From an uncultured Bacteroidia bacterium (GTDB taxonomy: Bacteria; Bacteroidota; Bacteroidia; Bacteroidales; Prolixibacteraceae), in NCBI GenBank assembly GCA_903918045.1, contig CAIXCY010000225.1, positions 1 to 64,000 on the forward strand: DNA of 64,000 nt, read 5' to 3'. The notes beneath the pieces were generated by a model, which did no database searches, had not been told where the DNA came from, and worked only from the letters and a program-made list of their open reading frames with translations. Of this stretch, positions 8,221 to 17,483 are shown piece after piece; the stretch's first letter is position 1; every line of letters begins with the position of its first letter. The position numbers were made by a program, and so were the translations under genes.

Positions 8221-10578
8221 ATGAAAAAAATAATCACGCTTCTCTACCTTCACCTTCTGATTGTATCTTTTGCAATGGCGCAACCCATTAAACTGGAGAC
8301 ATCTGGCTTAAGGATTACACTCTCTGAAACTGGCAAAATAACAGAACTGATTAATTCCGCAACCGGCAAAAACTATTGTCCAGAAAGTGAACCGGGACCC
8401 CTATTGGCTATCCGGATTGGTAACGAATGGATGGGAGTGACTCGCGCATCCTTTAACAATACAACCAATCTCATAACACTGAATTATCCTGGTTCGAAGG
8501 TTACTGCAATGATTCTGGTTTCTCAAAAAAAGACCCATCTGGTTTTCGAATTGGTAAAACTTACCCCTGAAAACCAGGTTAATGCGGTAATATGGGGGCC
8601 ATATCCAACCATAATCGACAAAACTATCGGGGAGGTTGTGGGTGTTGTTCGTGATGGCGAATATGCAATCGGACTTCAGTGTTTAAATACAAAGACGATC
8701 GGCGGATTACTCAAAAATGGGGAAGGGGCTGATAATTCCCGTGGATCAGTTGCAATTAAACAAACCTACGGAAGCAGTTTGCAAGCCTTTAGTTTAGATC
8801 GCTCCAAGTCGCGTAGAATTACCGTTTGGGGTGAAAATTATCCGGACATGGCGGTTGATCCGATTCTAAATGAGACCACGTTGGGTTCGAAGATTGCCCT
8901 CTTCGGTTGCCCGGAAGCAGAGGTTTTGAATCGCATCGGCGAAATCGAAGTCGCTGAAGGGCTGCCACATCCGACAATTAATGGAATCTGGATAAAGCAA
9001 TCTCCCGAAACCGGAAGGGGGTACCTGATCAGTGATTTCAATGAAACAAATATCGATTCTATGCTGGCTTATACGCAGAAGGCTGGTTTGAGTTCTCTGT
9101 ATCATGAAGGCCCTTTTAAGTCGTGGGGCCACTTTATCCTCGATCCGAAGAGTTTTCCGAACGGGAATATGGGGATGAAGGTGTGTGTGGATAAAGCAAC
9201 AAAATTAGGATTGCGAATTGGTGTTCATACCCTGAGTACCTTTATCAATACCAATGATCCGTATGTTACCCCTATTCCGGATAAACGTCTCGCGCTTACG
9301 GGATCATCAACTCTCAGTGAATCGGTTGATGCTTCTGCAAAAGAGATAACAGTTACCTCCGATCAGTATTTTAAAAATATTAAACCTAGCACGCTGCATG
9401 CCGTAAGAATCGGGGAGGAGATCATCCGCTTTCGGGAAGTGTCACCTCAGCCGCCCTATAAATTAATGGAATGTCAGCGTGGCGCTTTTGGAACTGTAGC
9501 CACTAATCATAAAAAGGGTGAAACAGCAGGAATGATGCTCGATTATCCATACCAAACACTCTTTCCTAACTTCGAATTGCAACAGGAGATTGCCGGGAAT
9601 CTTGGCCGCTTTTTCTCTGAAACCGGTGTCTCCCAGATGGATTTTGACGGTCACGAAGGGTGCATGGCTTCCGGCGAGGGTGATTATGGTATGCAGGCAT
9701 TTGCCGAAAAGGTGTTCCGTGAAACCAACCATACACTCGTAAACGGAACCAGCCGGTCGAGCCATTTTTACTGGCATATCTGTCATTACTGGAACTGGGG
9801 CGAACCGTGGTATGGCGGATTCCGTGAATCACAGGGCGACTACAGACTCGAAAATCAGCCACTGCTGGAACGGAACTATATGCCCAATATGCTGGGATGG
9901 TTTCTCCTTTCCGCCACTACAACGGTTGAAGATATCGAATGGATGATGGCCCGTGCTGCCGGTTATCATGCCGGATTTGCAATGGTTGCTTCATCCAAAA
10001 GTCTTCGAAAAAACCCTAATACCTCTCAGTTGCTCGAATTGATCAGGCTTTGGCAGGAAGCCTACAGATCGAAACTGTTCTCTGCTGACCAGGTAGCCAG
10101 GTTGAAGAATCCTGAAAATGATTTTCACCTCGATAAAAAAGGTGCCGAATGGAAACTATACCCATTTAAGAAATATAAATTTGAACATTCCAAACAATTG
10201 CTCCAACCCGGTCAACCCACTTTTGCCGAATGGGAATTTGAGAACAAGGATGCCAGACAACCACTGTCCTTTAGCCTCACCATCATGGGAAAAGAGGGGG
10301 TCATCAATAACCCATGGTTAGAACTGGATGGTTATTATAAACTTGAACTGCCCGGTGAGTTTAAAGCAGGATATTCAATCGTTTGTGATGGAGGAAAGTT
10401 GAAATTGTATAATGATAAGGGGAGCTTTACTAAAGAGATTCCACTTGGTAAGCCTGTTCCTGAATTAACTCCGGGAAAGCATTCCCTCAAATTTGACTGT
10501 GAATTCCCCGACGAGAGTCAGCAGAAAATCAGGGCAGTTTTCAAAACAATTAGTTCTCCGGAAGTGATCAGTAATTAG
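8221..10578 (+). CDS. Secreted glycoside hydrolase-like protein
   Basis: 785 residues. I chose the ATG at 8221 because it begins MKKIITLLYLHLL, a standard signal peptide ending AMAQ; an upstream in-frame ATG at 8173 adds a non-hydrophobic lead. The N-terminal 250 residues are beta-rich. The central part looks like a TIM barrel, with SSLYHEGPF, an acidic MDFDGHEG (likely catalytic aspartate region), then NGTSRSSHFYWH and NWGEPWYGG, all rich in aromatic and acidic residues as in sugar-binding clefts. A beta-sandwich tail follows. The layout recalls clan-D alpha-galactosidase-like enzymes, but I cannot assign a family or a substrate. Confidence 0.75.
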   Translation: MKKIITLLYLHLLIVSFAMAQPIKLETSGLRITLSETGKITELINSATGKNYCPESEPGPLLAIRIGNEWMGVTRASFNNTTNLITLNYPGSKVTAMILVSQKKTHLVFELVKLTPENQVNAVIWGPYPTIIDKTIGEVVGVVRDGEYAIGLQCLNTKTIGGLLKNGEGADNSRGSVAIKQTYGSSLQAFSLDRSKSRRITVWGENYPDMAVDPILNETTLGSKIALFGCPEAEVLNRIGEIEVAEGLPHPTINGIWIKQSPETGRGYLISDFNETNIDSMLAYTQKAGLSSLYHEGPFKSWGHFILDPKSFPNGNMGMKVCVDKATKLGLRIGVHTLSTFINTNDPYVTPIPDKRLALTGSSTLSESVDASAKEITVTSDQYFKNIKPSTLHAVRIGEEIIRFREVSPQPPYKLMECQRGAFGTVATNHKKGETAGMMLDYPYQTLFPNFELQQEIAGNLGRFFSETGVSQMDFDGHEGCMASGEGDYGMQAFAEKVFRETNHTLVNGTSRSSHFYWHICHYWNWGEPWYGGFRESQGDYRLENQPLLERNYMPNMLGWFLLSATTTVEDIEWMMARAAGYHAGFAMVASSKSLRKNPNTSQLLELIRLWQEAYRSKLFSADQVARLKNPENDFHLDKKGAEWKLYPFKKYKFEHSKQLLQPGQPTFAEWEFENKDARQPLSFSLTIMGKEGVINNPWLELDGYYKLELPGEFKAGYSIVCDGGKLKLYNDKGSFTKEIPLGKPVPELTPGKHSLKFDCEFPDESQQKIRAVFKTISSPEVISN

Positions 10579-10758
10579 TTCACTTTCAATATGTCCAACT
10601 TAAATAAATATCCTGAAAGGATTATATTTGAATAACCCCCAGTGAAGTGAAACGAAACTGGAGGTAAAGAATAATGTTAGTGTTGGGAGCCCTGAAGGGG
10701 TTCAAAATAGTTTTTCTGCAAACCCTATTTAAACTATGAATTTAACAACAATAGTCGG
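10579..10758. other. Intergenic region with a short hairpin
   Basis: Contains GAGCCCTGAAGGGGTTC-type inverted sequence near 10688-10702, a form often scattered through Bacteroidota genomes, but only one copy is seen here. No coding pattern. Confidence 0.3.
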
Positions 10759-11004
10759 ATGAATACAAAATTAACATTGACGATTGAGCAGGAAATTATC
10801 GAAAGGGGAAAGAAATATGTAAGTGACAAGGGTCGAAGTTTATTCGATATTATTGAGAACTAACTCAAAGCGATTACAAAAGAAAATAGTAATGAAAATA
10901 TTGACCTTACCCCGATCGTGAAAGCATTAAAAGTTTTGTTTAAAGCTCCAAAAATATCGACTATAAAAAAACTCGCTAAAAGACTTACCGAAAAATATCT
11001 TTAA
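10759..11004 (+). pseudogene. Broken DUF6364-type antitoxin
   Basis: An 81-codon frame starts MNTKLTLTIEQEI and runs to a stop at 11002, with an N-terminal beta strand and helices as in ribbon-helix-helix antitoxins of the DUF6364 type. The codon at 10861-10863 is TAA where family members have tyrosine (IENYLK), one base from TAC/TAT, so the product is cut at 34 residues. The rest of the frame is intact, implying recent inactivation. It is followed 3 bp later by a PIN-type toxin start. Confidence 0.75.
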
Positions 11005-11007
11005 AAT

Positions 11008-11135
11008 ATGAAATGGGTTCTTATTGACACAGACGTAATATTAGACTTCTTTTTTGACTGAGAGCCATTTAAAAATAGCTCACTTGGAATAATGACTCCG
11101 GAGAGTTATTTGAAGACAATATCATACCAATAATA
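11008..11135 (+). pseudogene. Truncated PIN-domain (VapC-like) toxin
   Basis: The frame begins MKWVLIDTDVILDFFFD, the classic first strand of a PIN ribonuclease with its first catalytic aspartate, then hits TGA at 11059 where EPF would follow an arginine (CGA to TGA). It continues EPFKNSSL for a few codons and then loses similarity; the remaining catalytic acids are gone. With the damaged antitoxin just upstream, this is a dead toxin-antitoxin operon. Confidence 0.75.
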
Positions 11136-11278
11136 ATTTTATTAGCTTATCGCAGGCATTAAATCGGATGTTTATATAAATGCCATGTGAAAGCCGTTCA
11201 AATGTCGGGGTAAATACATCAATATTTCTTGGACAGACCTAAAGTTTGTTATAATCTTGCTTGAAATTTCAATGAGTC

Positions 11279-12079
11279 ATGAAACAACCGGAATTAGGGA
11301 AACGAATTGCAGAACTTAGAAAAGCTAAGGGCTTGACACAGGAAGAGCTCGTCGAAAAGTGTAATTTGAATGTGAGAACCCTTCAGAGGATAGAATCAGG
11401 TGAAGTTACCCCCCGGAGCTATACGATTAAGATAATCTTTGCAGCTCTGGATTACACTGTTTCAGACCCAGTGAATGCAATTTCTGGCAGATTCAGTCTG
11501 ACTAAATCTGCGATATTCAGAAGGTCACTGCAATTTTATGACTATGTGATTGATATATTTAACTTTAAAACATTCCAAATGAAAAAGTTAATGATTTTGT
11601 CTGTCCTATTTTTAGTCGCGTCCGCGTTCCTGGTATTTTTGTTTAATTCCAGTACTAAAGCTCAGTCAAGATTGGCTGTTCTTGAGAATTTTAAAAGTAC
11701 CAGCTCAACTTCTAAATTCGTTCAATGGTTTAATACCGGACAAATTGATTCGATATCCTTCCGATATTCTGAAAATGCATGCTATATGCCGGATCAGTAT
11801 TCGACCTTAAATGATAGAAAAGGGATTCATGAATATTTCCTACAATTATACAACCGGGGTTTGAGATTCGCCCTTACTAAGTCATTGTCACAGGTAATTT
11901 CAGATTCAATTGCGATCGACCGAGGGATCTGGAGCGTAAATGTTAATTCAATAACAGTGGCTACGGGCACCTATTTAACGCATTGGCAATTGCATAGTGG
12001 CAATTGGCGGATTGTGAATGAAATGTCCAAATCGGATAACTTAATTGTCCGGGAGGAGAATGGGCAAATACCTCAATAA
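11279..12079 (+). CDS. Membrane-anchored XRE regulator fused to SnoaL-like domain
   Basis: 266 residues in three parts. Residues 5-60 are an XRE/Cro helix-turn-helix (GKRIAELRKAKGLTQEEL, then LNVRTLQRIESGEVTPR). Residues 103-124 are a single transmembrane helix. Residues 140-255 look like a SnoaL/DUF4440 cone-fold domain (FVQWFNTGQIDSISF, ending HWQLHSGNWRIVNEM). The arrangement predicts DNA binding inside and a small-molecule pocket outside the membrane, a one-component signalling design. The Met at residue 101 begins a sequence that could itself be a signal peptide, so a frame fusion of two genes is possible, yet the frame is continuous. It converges on the MFS gene, 36 bp away. Confidence 0.75.
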   Translation: MKQPELGKRIAELRKAKGLTQEELVEKCNLNVRTLQRIESGEVTPRSYTIKIIFAALDYTVSDPVNAISGRFSLTKSAIFRRSLQFYDYVIDIFNFKTFQMKKLMILSVLFLVASAFLVFLFNSSTKAQSRLAVLENFKSTSSTSKFVQWFNTGQIDSISFRYSENACYMPDQYSTLNDRKGIHEYFLQLYNRGLRFALTKSLSQVISDSIAIDRGIWSVNVNSITVATGTYLTHWQLHSGNWRIVNEMSKSDNLIVREENGQIPQ

Positions 12080-12115
12080 ATTTCGGGTTACGAAGCTCAG
12101 GCTATTTTCAGATGC

Positions 12116-13384
12116 TTATTTTGAAACAGCGACAGTTTCTGCAACCATCATCGGACTTTCGCGCAGGAAAAAGACACTCATCAGCGCTAAAACCGATAAG
12201 ACAGCAAAGGCATACATCGAGGTGAGAAGGTAAGCGTTGTGATCAATACTCATTCCGGCAACAAATAACATTCCCGAAAGCTGGCCAACCCAGAGAAGGA
12301 TACCCTGAGATGCCGATTCCGGCACCGGGTGACTTACCTCTGCTGCGTATTGAAAAGCAATAGGACCTGCACTCATCACAAAAAATCCCAGGACAAAAGA
12401 GGAAATAAGCAAAATTAAATAGGTATTCCCGGTATTTAAACCCAGATTTCCGGCGAAAGCCAATCCAAAAACCCCAGGGACCATTCCAATAAGGCAGATT
12501 ACCAAAAAGAGTTTTCTTTTACGGAATTTATCGGAAAGCAGTGGAAGGATCAGTGCTCCGATTATTCCGCCAATAAGCATTATTCCCCCGATTAATCCGT
12601 CTGAATCTTTGACTCCGGCCATTTCGGAAATACGATCGGTCATTGAACTTACGGCATTGAAAATACCCAGCCCAACAAAAAACAATACAAGGGTAATTTG
12701 CATATCCCGGTTATAAAGCATATCCCGGATCCCTTTTCTGAACCCGGAATCAACCTGAACAGGATACACGTAGCCTTCCGGATTTTCTCTAATCAGAAGA
12801 ATTAGTGCCAATGATGAAACTAAGGATAGAATACCGTATATCCATAACATTTGTGCGAAACCGGTGCCGTAATTTGCCAATTCAGGGTGGGAGCCTACGA
12901 GTAAGGGTGTAACCAGCATTGCAATGATGATTCCAATATATTGTGCCAGAACTGCCAATCCGGCGGCAAGTCCTCTTTCTGAAAAAGGGAACCAACGAAC
13001 AGTCACTGCTGTAACTGCATTCAGAATAAAAGGCTGAGCAATCGCAAGTCCTAGCTGTGAAATAACGACCCCATTAAAGCTGGTTGCATAAATGGCCTTG
13101 GTGATGCTGAAAACTCCAACCATCACCGATCCAATGGTTAGTCCGGTTTTAATTCCATAGGTATCGATAATATAGGATGCAGGAAAGCTCATTACTAAAA
13201 AGATCAGCATATATGAAAGTGCCAGAAAATCAATATTTATAAAGGAAGCAGGATCTACCTGACCTTTGTAAAATACTTCTGCCGGGCGGACCACAGCTGC
13301 ATGAGTCAACCACTGAATGGAGGTCGCGAAAGTGACAAGCATTAATACGATTAGGATAACCCAACGGTATGGTGAAGGTTTCAT
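12116..13384 (-). CDS. MFS transporter, FLVCR-like
   Basis: 422 residues with twelve predicted helices. The beginning RWVILIVLML then QWLTHAAVV, followed by FLALSYMLIFLVMSFPASYIIDTYG, matches the family containing the eukaryotic heme/choline exporters FLVCR1/2 and DIRC2 more than drug-efflux MFS proteins. SDKFRKRK in the middle loop is the usual MFS signature. The substrate is not predictable from sequence; heme, choline, or an organic cation are candidates by family. It is a single gene on the minus strand, convergent with the HTH/SnoaL gene and preceded by about 460 bp of non-coding DNA. Confidence 0.8.
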   Translation of the reverse strand: MKPSPYRWVILIVLMLVTFATSIQWLTHAAVVRPAEVFYKGQVDPASFINIDFLALSYMLIFLVMSFPASYIIDTYGIKTGLTIGSVMVGVFSITKAIYATSFNGVVISQLGLAIAQPFILNAVTAVTVRWFPFSERGLAAGLAVLAQYIGIIIAMLVTPLLVGSHPELANYGTGFAQMLWIYGILSLVSSLALILLIRENPEGYVYPVQVDSGFRKGIRDMLYNRDMQITLVLFFVGLGIFNAVSSMTDRISEMAGVKDSDGLIGGIMLIGGIIGALILPLLSDKFRKRKLFLVICLIGMVPGVFGLAFAGNLGLNTGNTYLILLISSFVLGFFVMSAGPIAFQYAAEVSHPVPESASQGILLWVGQLSGMLFVAGMSIDHNAYLLTSMYAFAVLSVLALMSVFFLRESPMMVAETVAVSK

Positions 13385-13793
13385 TTTTTTGAAATTAAGA
13401 ATTTAAAAAAGACCACCAAATTACTAAAACACTATCTGCCAGCCGGCGGACACAAAAATGCTTCGAACGAATATTTCTGGGACCTTTTTTGGCATATAGG
13501 TGTCTAGGAGGCGAAAAGTATTTTTATCAACGCATCGCAAAATTAATTGTTTGTACGAGAAATAAAACCAAAATACTTAAGCCTGACATATTGCAATAAA
13601 TCTTTAGCAATTCAAAGAATCGAAGGTCAGCGAAGTTAATTGATGGATAAAAAATTTCAGCTTGATTTATTTGATCACTTTTTGCATAATCCCGGGAGGG
13701 ATTTAATATTGGTATAAATTAGCTAAATCATTGAAATATAGTCTAATATTGGACGTGATAAATTGAATGAAGGTTATTTTCTTATAAATTAGG
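13385..13793. other. Non-coding stretch upstream of the MFS gene
   Basis: No open frame or RNA gene. AT-rich throughout; it presumably holds the minus-strand MFS promoter near 13390-13440 and ends at the etf terminator. Confidence 0.4.
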
Positions 13794-13821
13794 TGCCCCT
13801 CCGATTTAAAACGAAGGGGCA
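13794..13821 (-). terminator. Terminator hairpin downstream of etfBA
   Basis: TGCCCCTCCG and CGAAGGGGCA pair over 10 positions with one G-T, around an 8-nt loop, 28 bp beyond the stop codon of the ETF gene. The T-tract on the minus strand is weak. Confidence 0.5.
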
Positions 13822-13848
13822 GCCAATTAGGTTTTTGGAACGATCCAA

Positions 13849-15789
13849 TTATTTTTTAGGTTCAATACCGAAAGTAAATCCCCCTTTGACACGTTCTATA
13901 AGTTCAGGTATAATATCCTGATAATTTCCGATGATTCCAAAGTCGGCGTTGTTAAAGATGCTGGCTTTCGGGTTCTGATTAATTGCGATAACAGTCCCGG
14001 CCTCCTTCATTCCCGCAATATGCTGGATGGCACCCGAGATACCCACTGCCACATAAACTTTAGGTCGCACAGTCTTGCCGGTCTGGCCAACCTGTCTGGC
14101 ATATTCGGTAATCCCTTCGTCAACAACCGGACGGCTGCAAGCCCATTCGGCATTGATTCCCTGACCTTTTAAGGCTTCAGCAAGAGCTTTAATCAGACCA
14201 AGACTGTCTGTTGTAGTTCCCCTTCCACCTGAAACGATGATGTCGGCATCGAAAAGATTCTGCAATCCCCCTTCGCCCCGAACGGTTTTGAGAATTTCAA
14301 CCACAAAATCCTTTTCATCCAAAACAGGTTTGAAAGTTGAAATAATCCCTTCTCTTCCCACAACGCGCTCCGGAACCTCAAAAGTGCCGGCACGGGCAGT
14401 TGAAACCTGCGGACAAACAAACCCCAGAATTGTTGCCAGTTTACTCTCTCCGTAGGTAGGTCGGCGTGATTCAAGGATTGGTGTGAATATGACTTTCTCC
14501 TTTTTACTGACATATTGTCCGATCTCAAGACCGGTACAGTCGGCAGTTACTCCGCTGCTGGTGCGCATCCCAATTCGGGGAGCTAATTCACGGCCGGAGG
14601 TAGTCGCTGCAAAGAGGGCGATTTCAGGATTCCGTTCCTTGATCACCTGTGTGAAGATGGAGGCAAACGGAAGCACAAGATATTCTTCCAGCCTGTCGTT
14701 TTCAACAAATATAACTTCATCAGATCCGTGTTCAATCAGGGTCTGAGCCAATGGCTGGACATTTTTACCAATGATCAGTGTCATAACTTTGGTATCCTTC
14801 CCCAACTGGGTTGCCAGGTTTCTTGCAGGAGTTAACAATTCGAGTGATGGTCTTGAAATATTCCCGTTGGTAATCTCAGCCCAGGTGATTATCCCGCTTG
14901 CGCCGTTTCTGAAATCCTTTTCAGGAAAATCGGGACGGTCGATCTCTTTTTTCTCTACGTCTTCTTTCTTCTGCAGAACATTTCCCCCCTTTTTTAGGTT
15001 GGCAATCAGGCTATCCACCAAAGAGACTTCGTTATGCCCTTCTGAAAGGGTTATTGGCGGCCGCTCGCTGACCATATTAATCACCTTCGCTACGATGGTT
15101 GGTGATCCGTTAATTCCGATCTTCTCGGTGCCCAATCCAATATCATCTATTCCAAATGTAGTGATTTTGAGGTTACGTGCTTTGATCGCTCCGCTTAACG
15201 AAGGTTTACGCGGAGGAATACCGGTGGGCGTTAAGGAGATAACACAAGGCATTGGGAGTTTCATCATCTGATATCCCCCTTCGATAATCCGCTTCGCAAT
15301 TACGCTGCTTTCGCCTTCAGATTTTACACTCTCCACAAAGGTCGCCTGAGGAATTCCGATATTTTCGGCCACCTGTGAAGGAACGTGTGCCGTATCGCCA
15401 TCACTGGTTTGCCTGCCTGCCAATATGATATAAGGTTCTTTGGAATCTTTTGTAAAGCCAAGATGTTTCAGCATCGTTGAGATTGCCAGACCAGTGGCAT
15501 AGGTGTCACTCCCCCCAAGTTTACGGTCCGACAACAGGTAAGCCTCGTCGTACCCCATTGCAATTGCTGCTTTTAGAGAGGTCTCGAATGAACCTGGACC
15601 CATTGAACAAACAATTAACCGGGCATCGGGATGCTGCTTTTTGAGTTGCAAACCCGCTTCAAGACCGAATTGGCAATCGATATTAATAATTGATTTCGCC
15701 TTGGTCCGGTCCATGAGCCCATCTTCACCCATTCGCATTTCACTGGGTACCGGAACCTGTTTTACTAAACTTATAATTGTTAAAGCCAT
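13849..15789 (-). CDS. Fused electron transfer flavoprotein, beta-alpha
   Basis: 646 residues. Residues 1 to about 260 are EtfB (MALTIISLVKQVPVP, SMGPGSFETSLKAAIAMG, then DGDTAHVPSQVAENIG). Residues about 290 to 646 are EtfA, ending with the FAD-binding part: GGRGTTTDSL, CSRPVVDEG, RQVGQTGKTV and GISGAIQHIAGM. An intact single frame joins them through a charged linker (KKEDVEKKEIDRP), so both subunits are made as one chain. The protein takes electrons from acyl-CoA or similar dehydrogenases. The gene 21 bp upstream encodes ETF:quinone oxidoreductase, giving a complete route to the quinone pool. No acyl-CoA dehydrogenase lies in the window, so the donor is unknown. Confidence 0.93.
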   Translation of the reverse strand: MALTIISLVKQVPVPSEMRMGEDGLMDRTKAKSIINIDCQFGLEAGLQLKKQHPDARLIVCSMGPGSFETSLKAAIAMGYDEAYLLSDRKLGGSDTYATGLAISTMLKHLGFTKDSKEPYIILAGRQTSDGDTAHVPSQVAENIGIPQATFVESVKSEGESSVIAKRIIEGGYQMMKLPMPCVISLTPTGIPPRKPSLSGAIKARNLKITTFGIDDIGLGTEKIGINGSPTIVAKVINMVSERPPITLSEGHNEVSLVDSLIANLKKGGNVLQKKEDVEKKEIDRPDFPEKDFRNGASGIITWAEITNGNISRPSLELLTPARNLATQLGKDTKVMTLIIGKNVQPLAQTLIEHGSDEVIFVENDRLEEYLVLPFASIFTQVIKERNPEIALFAATTSGRELAPRIGMRTSSGVTADCTGLEIGQYVSKKEKVIFTPILESRRPTYGESKLATILGFVCPQVSTARAGTFEVPERVVGREGIISTFKPVLDEKDFVVEILKTVRGEGGLQNLFDADIIVSGGRGTTTDSLGLIKALAEALKGQGINAEWACSRPVVDEGITEYARQVGQTGKTVRPKVYVAVGISGAIQHIAGMKEAGTVIAINQNPKASIFNNADFGIIGNYQDIIPELIERVKGGFTFGIEPKK

Positions 15790-15810
15790 CGTTTGATTAT
15801 CTTTTAAATG

Positions 15811-17469
15811 CTACATATTTTGAAAATCCGGACCATTGCCTCCGTTGGGTACTGCCCAGGTAATACCTAGTCCAGGAGATTTTATGTCGCATGTTCTGCA
15901 ATGCATACAATTTTCAGCATGAATTCTAAGTTCCTTTTCACCCGCTTTGTTTGTATGGATCTCATATACTTCGGATGAACAATAATATTGCTCCGGCGTT
16001 CCGTACTGGTCGATATTTACTGCCTTAAATTTTGCTGGATCTTTTACACTTACGTGAACGACCTGTTGTTCGTCATGGTAAACGCCTGAATAGTAGACAT
16101 CTGTGGCCTTGTCGAATGTTAATACCTTATCCCACTCCAGTTTTCCTTTAAACCGCTCTTTAAAAGGTTTCTTTTTCAGTTCACTTAATTTTGAAGTGGT
16201 CTTATAATCGGCATGAGATTTTAACCGGCCAAAGAAACCTGCACCACCTGTGATAAGTTGTGTTCCAAAATGTAATCCTCCGATGATTAGGCCCTTTTCA
16301 AATCCTTGTCTGAAATTGCGGACTTTGTACATCTCTTTGCGGATAAACCCACTTTTAACAGCAGCTTCATATTTCGACAGGTTTTTTTCTGAAGTATCAT
16401 TATTTCTTAACGCATCTGCAATGGTTTGAGCAGCTAGCATTCCTGACTTCACCGATAAATGGATCCCTTTAAGGGTAGGCATTGCAACCAATCCTGCGCC
16501 GTCACCAACGATAAGGGCATTATCGACATACAATTTTGGAATGGCATAATAACCACCCTCAGGAAGTGTTTTAGCGCCATATTCTACCAGTTTGCCCCCT
16601 TTAAGGATCTTTGAAACAAAAGAGGTGGTCTTCCAGATCTGCATGGCATCATGAACATCGAAGGTCGGGTCTTTATAATCGAGTCCGACAACGATCCCAA
16701 TAGCCACCCTGTTATCGTTTAATCCGTAAATGAAACCACCCCCAAATTCATCTGTCTGTAGCGGATAACCTAAGGTGTGGTATATTTCTCCCGGTTTGAT
16801 ATTTCCTTCCGGAACCGACCATAACTCCTTGCATCCAAGGGAGTACACCTGCTCATTTTTTCCTTCGGTAAGATTGAATTTTTTAACGAGCATTTGAGTG
16901 AGAGGTCCTCTTTGACCTTCGGCGAAAACGGTAATTTTAGCCTCAATGCTTGTTCCTGCCTGAAAATTCTCCAGATGGTTTCCGTGGTGATCGAGTCCGG
17001 TATCCTTGGTTTTAGCTCCAATTACCTTGCCGTCACGGTACAAAATTTCATCTACAGCAAAACCGGTGTATATTTCGACCCCCTTTTCCTGTGCTTTTCC
17101 AGCAAGGTATTTGCATATCTGACCCAACGAAGCAGTATAGTAACCCAGATTATTCATATAAGGAACATGAAAAGGGACTTTGAAGTGGCTCTTTTCCCCA
17201 AGAAGTACCATACTGTCCTTTGTGACTTTGGCATTAAAAGGGATTTCTGAAAATTCCACATCGGGCAGTAACTCTTTAAAAACATCGGGTTTGATTACTG
17301 CACCGGAAAGGATATGACTCCCGATGGAGCTCCCCTTTTCGATCAGCAATATCCGATGAGTCTCTCCGTTTTTTTTAAAAGTATCTGCTAAATGAATTGC
17401 GGTTGCAAGGCCGGAAGGTCCGCCACCGATAATTAACACATCTGTTGAAACAGTATCAACATTGTCCAT
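15811..17469 (-). CDS. ETF:ubiquinone/menaquinone oxidoreductase
   Basis: 552 residues. An N-terminal FAD Rossmann motif (DVLIIGGGPSGLATAIHLAD), a central catalytic flavoprotein domain with GDGAGLVAMPTLKGIHLS, and a C-terminal [4Fe-4S] ferredoxin-like domain whose ligands are the cysteine in YYCSSEVYE and three in ENCMHCRTCDIKSP, followed by TWAVPNGG. These match ETF-QO over its full length. It sits on the inner membrane and passes electrons from the ETF (encoded next, 21 bp away) to menaquinone. Translation starts after a strong AAGGAGG site, unusual for this genome. Confidence 0.93.
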   Translation of the reverse strand: MDNVDTVSTDVLIIGGGPSGLATAIHLADTFKKNGETHRILLIEKGSSIGSHILSGAVIKPDVFKELLPDVEFSEIPFNAKVTKDSMVLLGEKSHFKVPFHVPYMNNLGYYTASLGQICKYLAGKAQEKGVEIYTGFAVDEILYRDGKVIGAKTKDTGLDHHGNHLENFQAGTSIEAKITVFAEGQRGPLTQMLVKKFNLTEGKNEQVYSLGCKELWSVPEGNIKPGEIYHTLGYPLQTDEFGGGFIYGLNDNRVAIGIVVGLDYKDPTFDVHDAMQIWKTTSFVSKILKGGKLVEYGAKTLPEGGYYAIPKLYVDNALIVGDGAGLVAMPTLKGIHLSVKSGMLAAQTIADALRNNDTSEKNLSKYEAAVKSGFIRKEMYKVRNFRQGFEKGLIIGGLHFGTQLITGGAGFFGRLKSHADYKTTSKLSELKKKPFKERFKGKLEWDKVLTFDKATDVYYSGVYHDEQQVVHVSVKDPAKFKAVNIDQYGTPEQYYCSSEVYEIHTNKAGEKELRIHAENCMHCRTCDIKSPGLGITWAVPNGGNGPDFQNM

Positions 17470-17476
17470 TGTAAGG

Positions 17477-17483
17477 CCTCCTT
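17477..17483 (-). promoter_or_regulatory. Strong Shine-Dalgarno site for ETF-QO
   Basis: On the minus strand AAGGAGG ends 7 nt before the ATG at 17469. Most genes here have no recognisable Shine-Dalgarno, so this site both fixes the start and suggests high translation. Confidence 0.7.

Noticed and set aside
8173-8221. Upstream start for the large glycosidase-like gene
   Set aside because: The extra residues are not hydrophobic and a textbook signal peptide begins at 8221.
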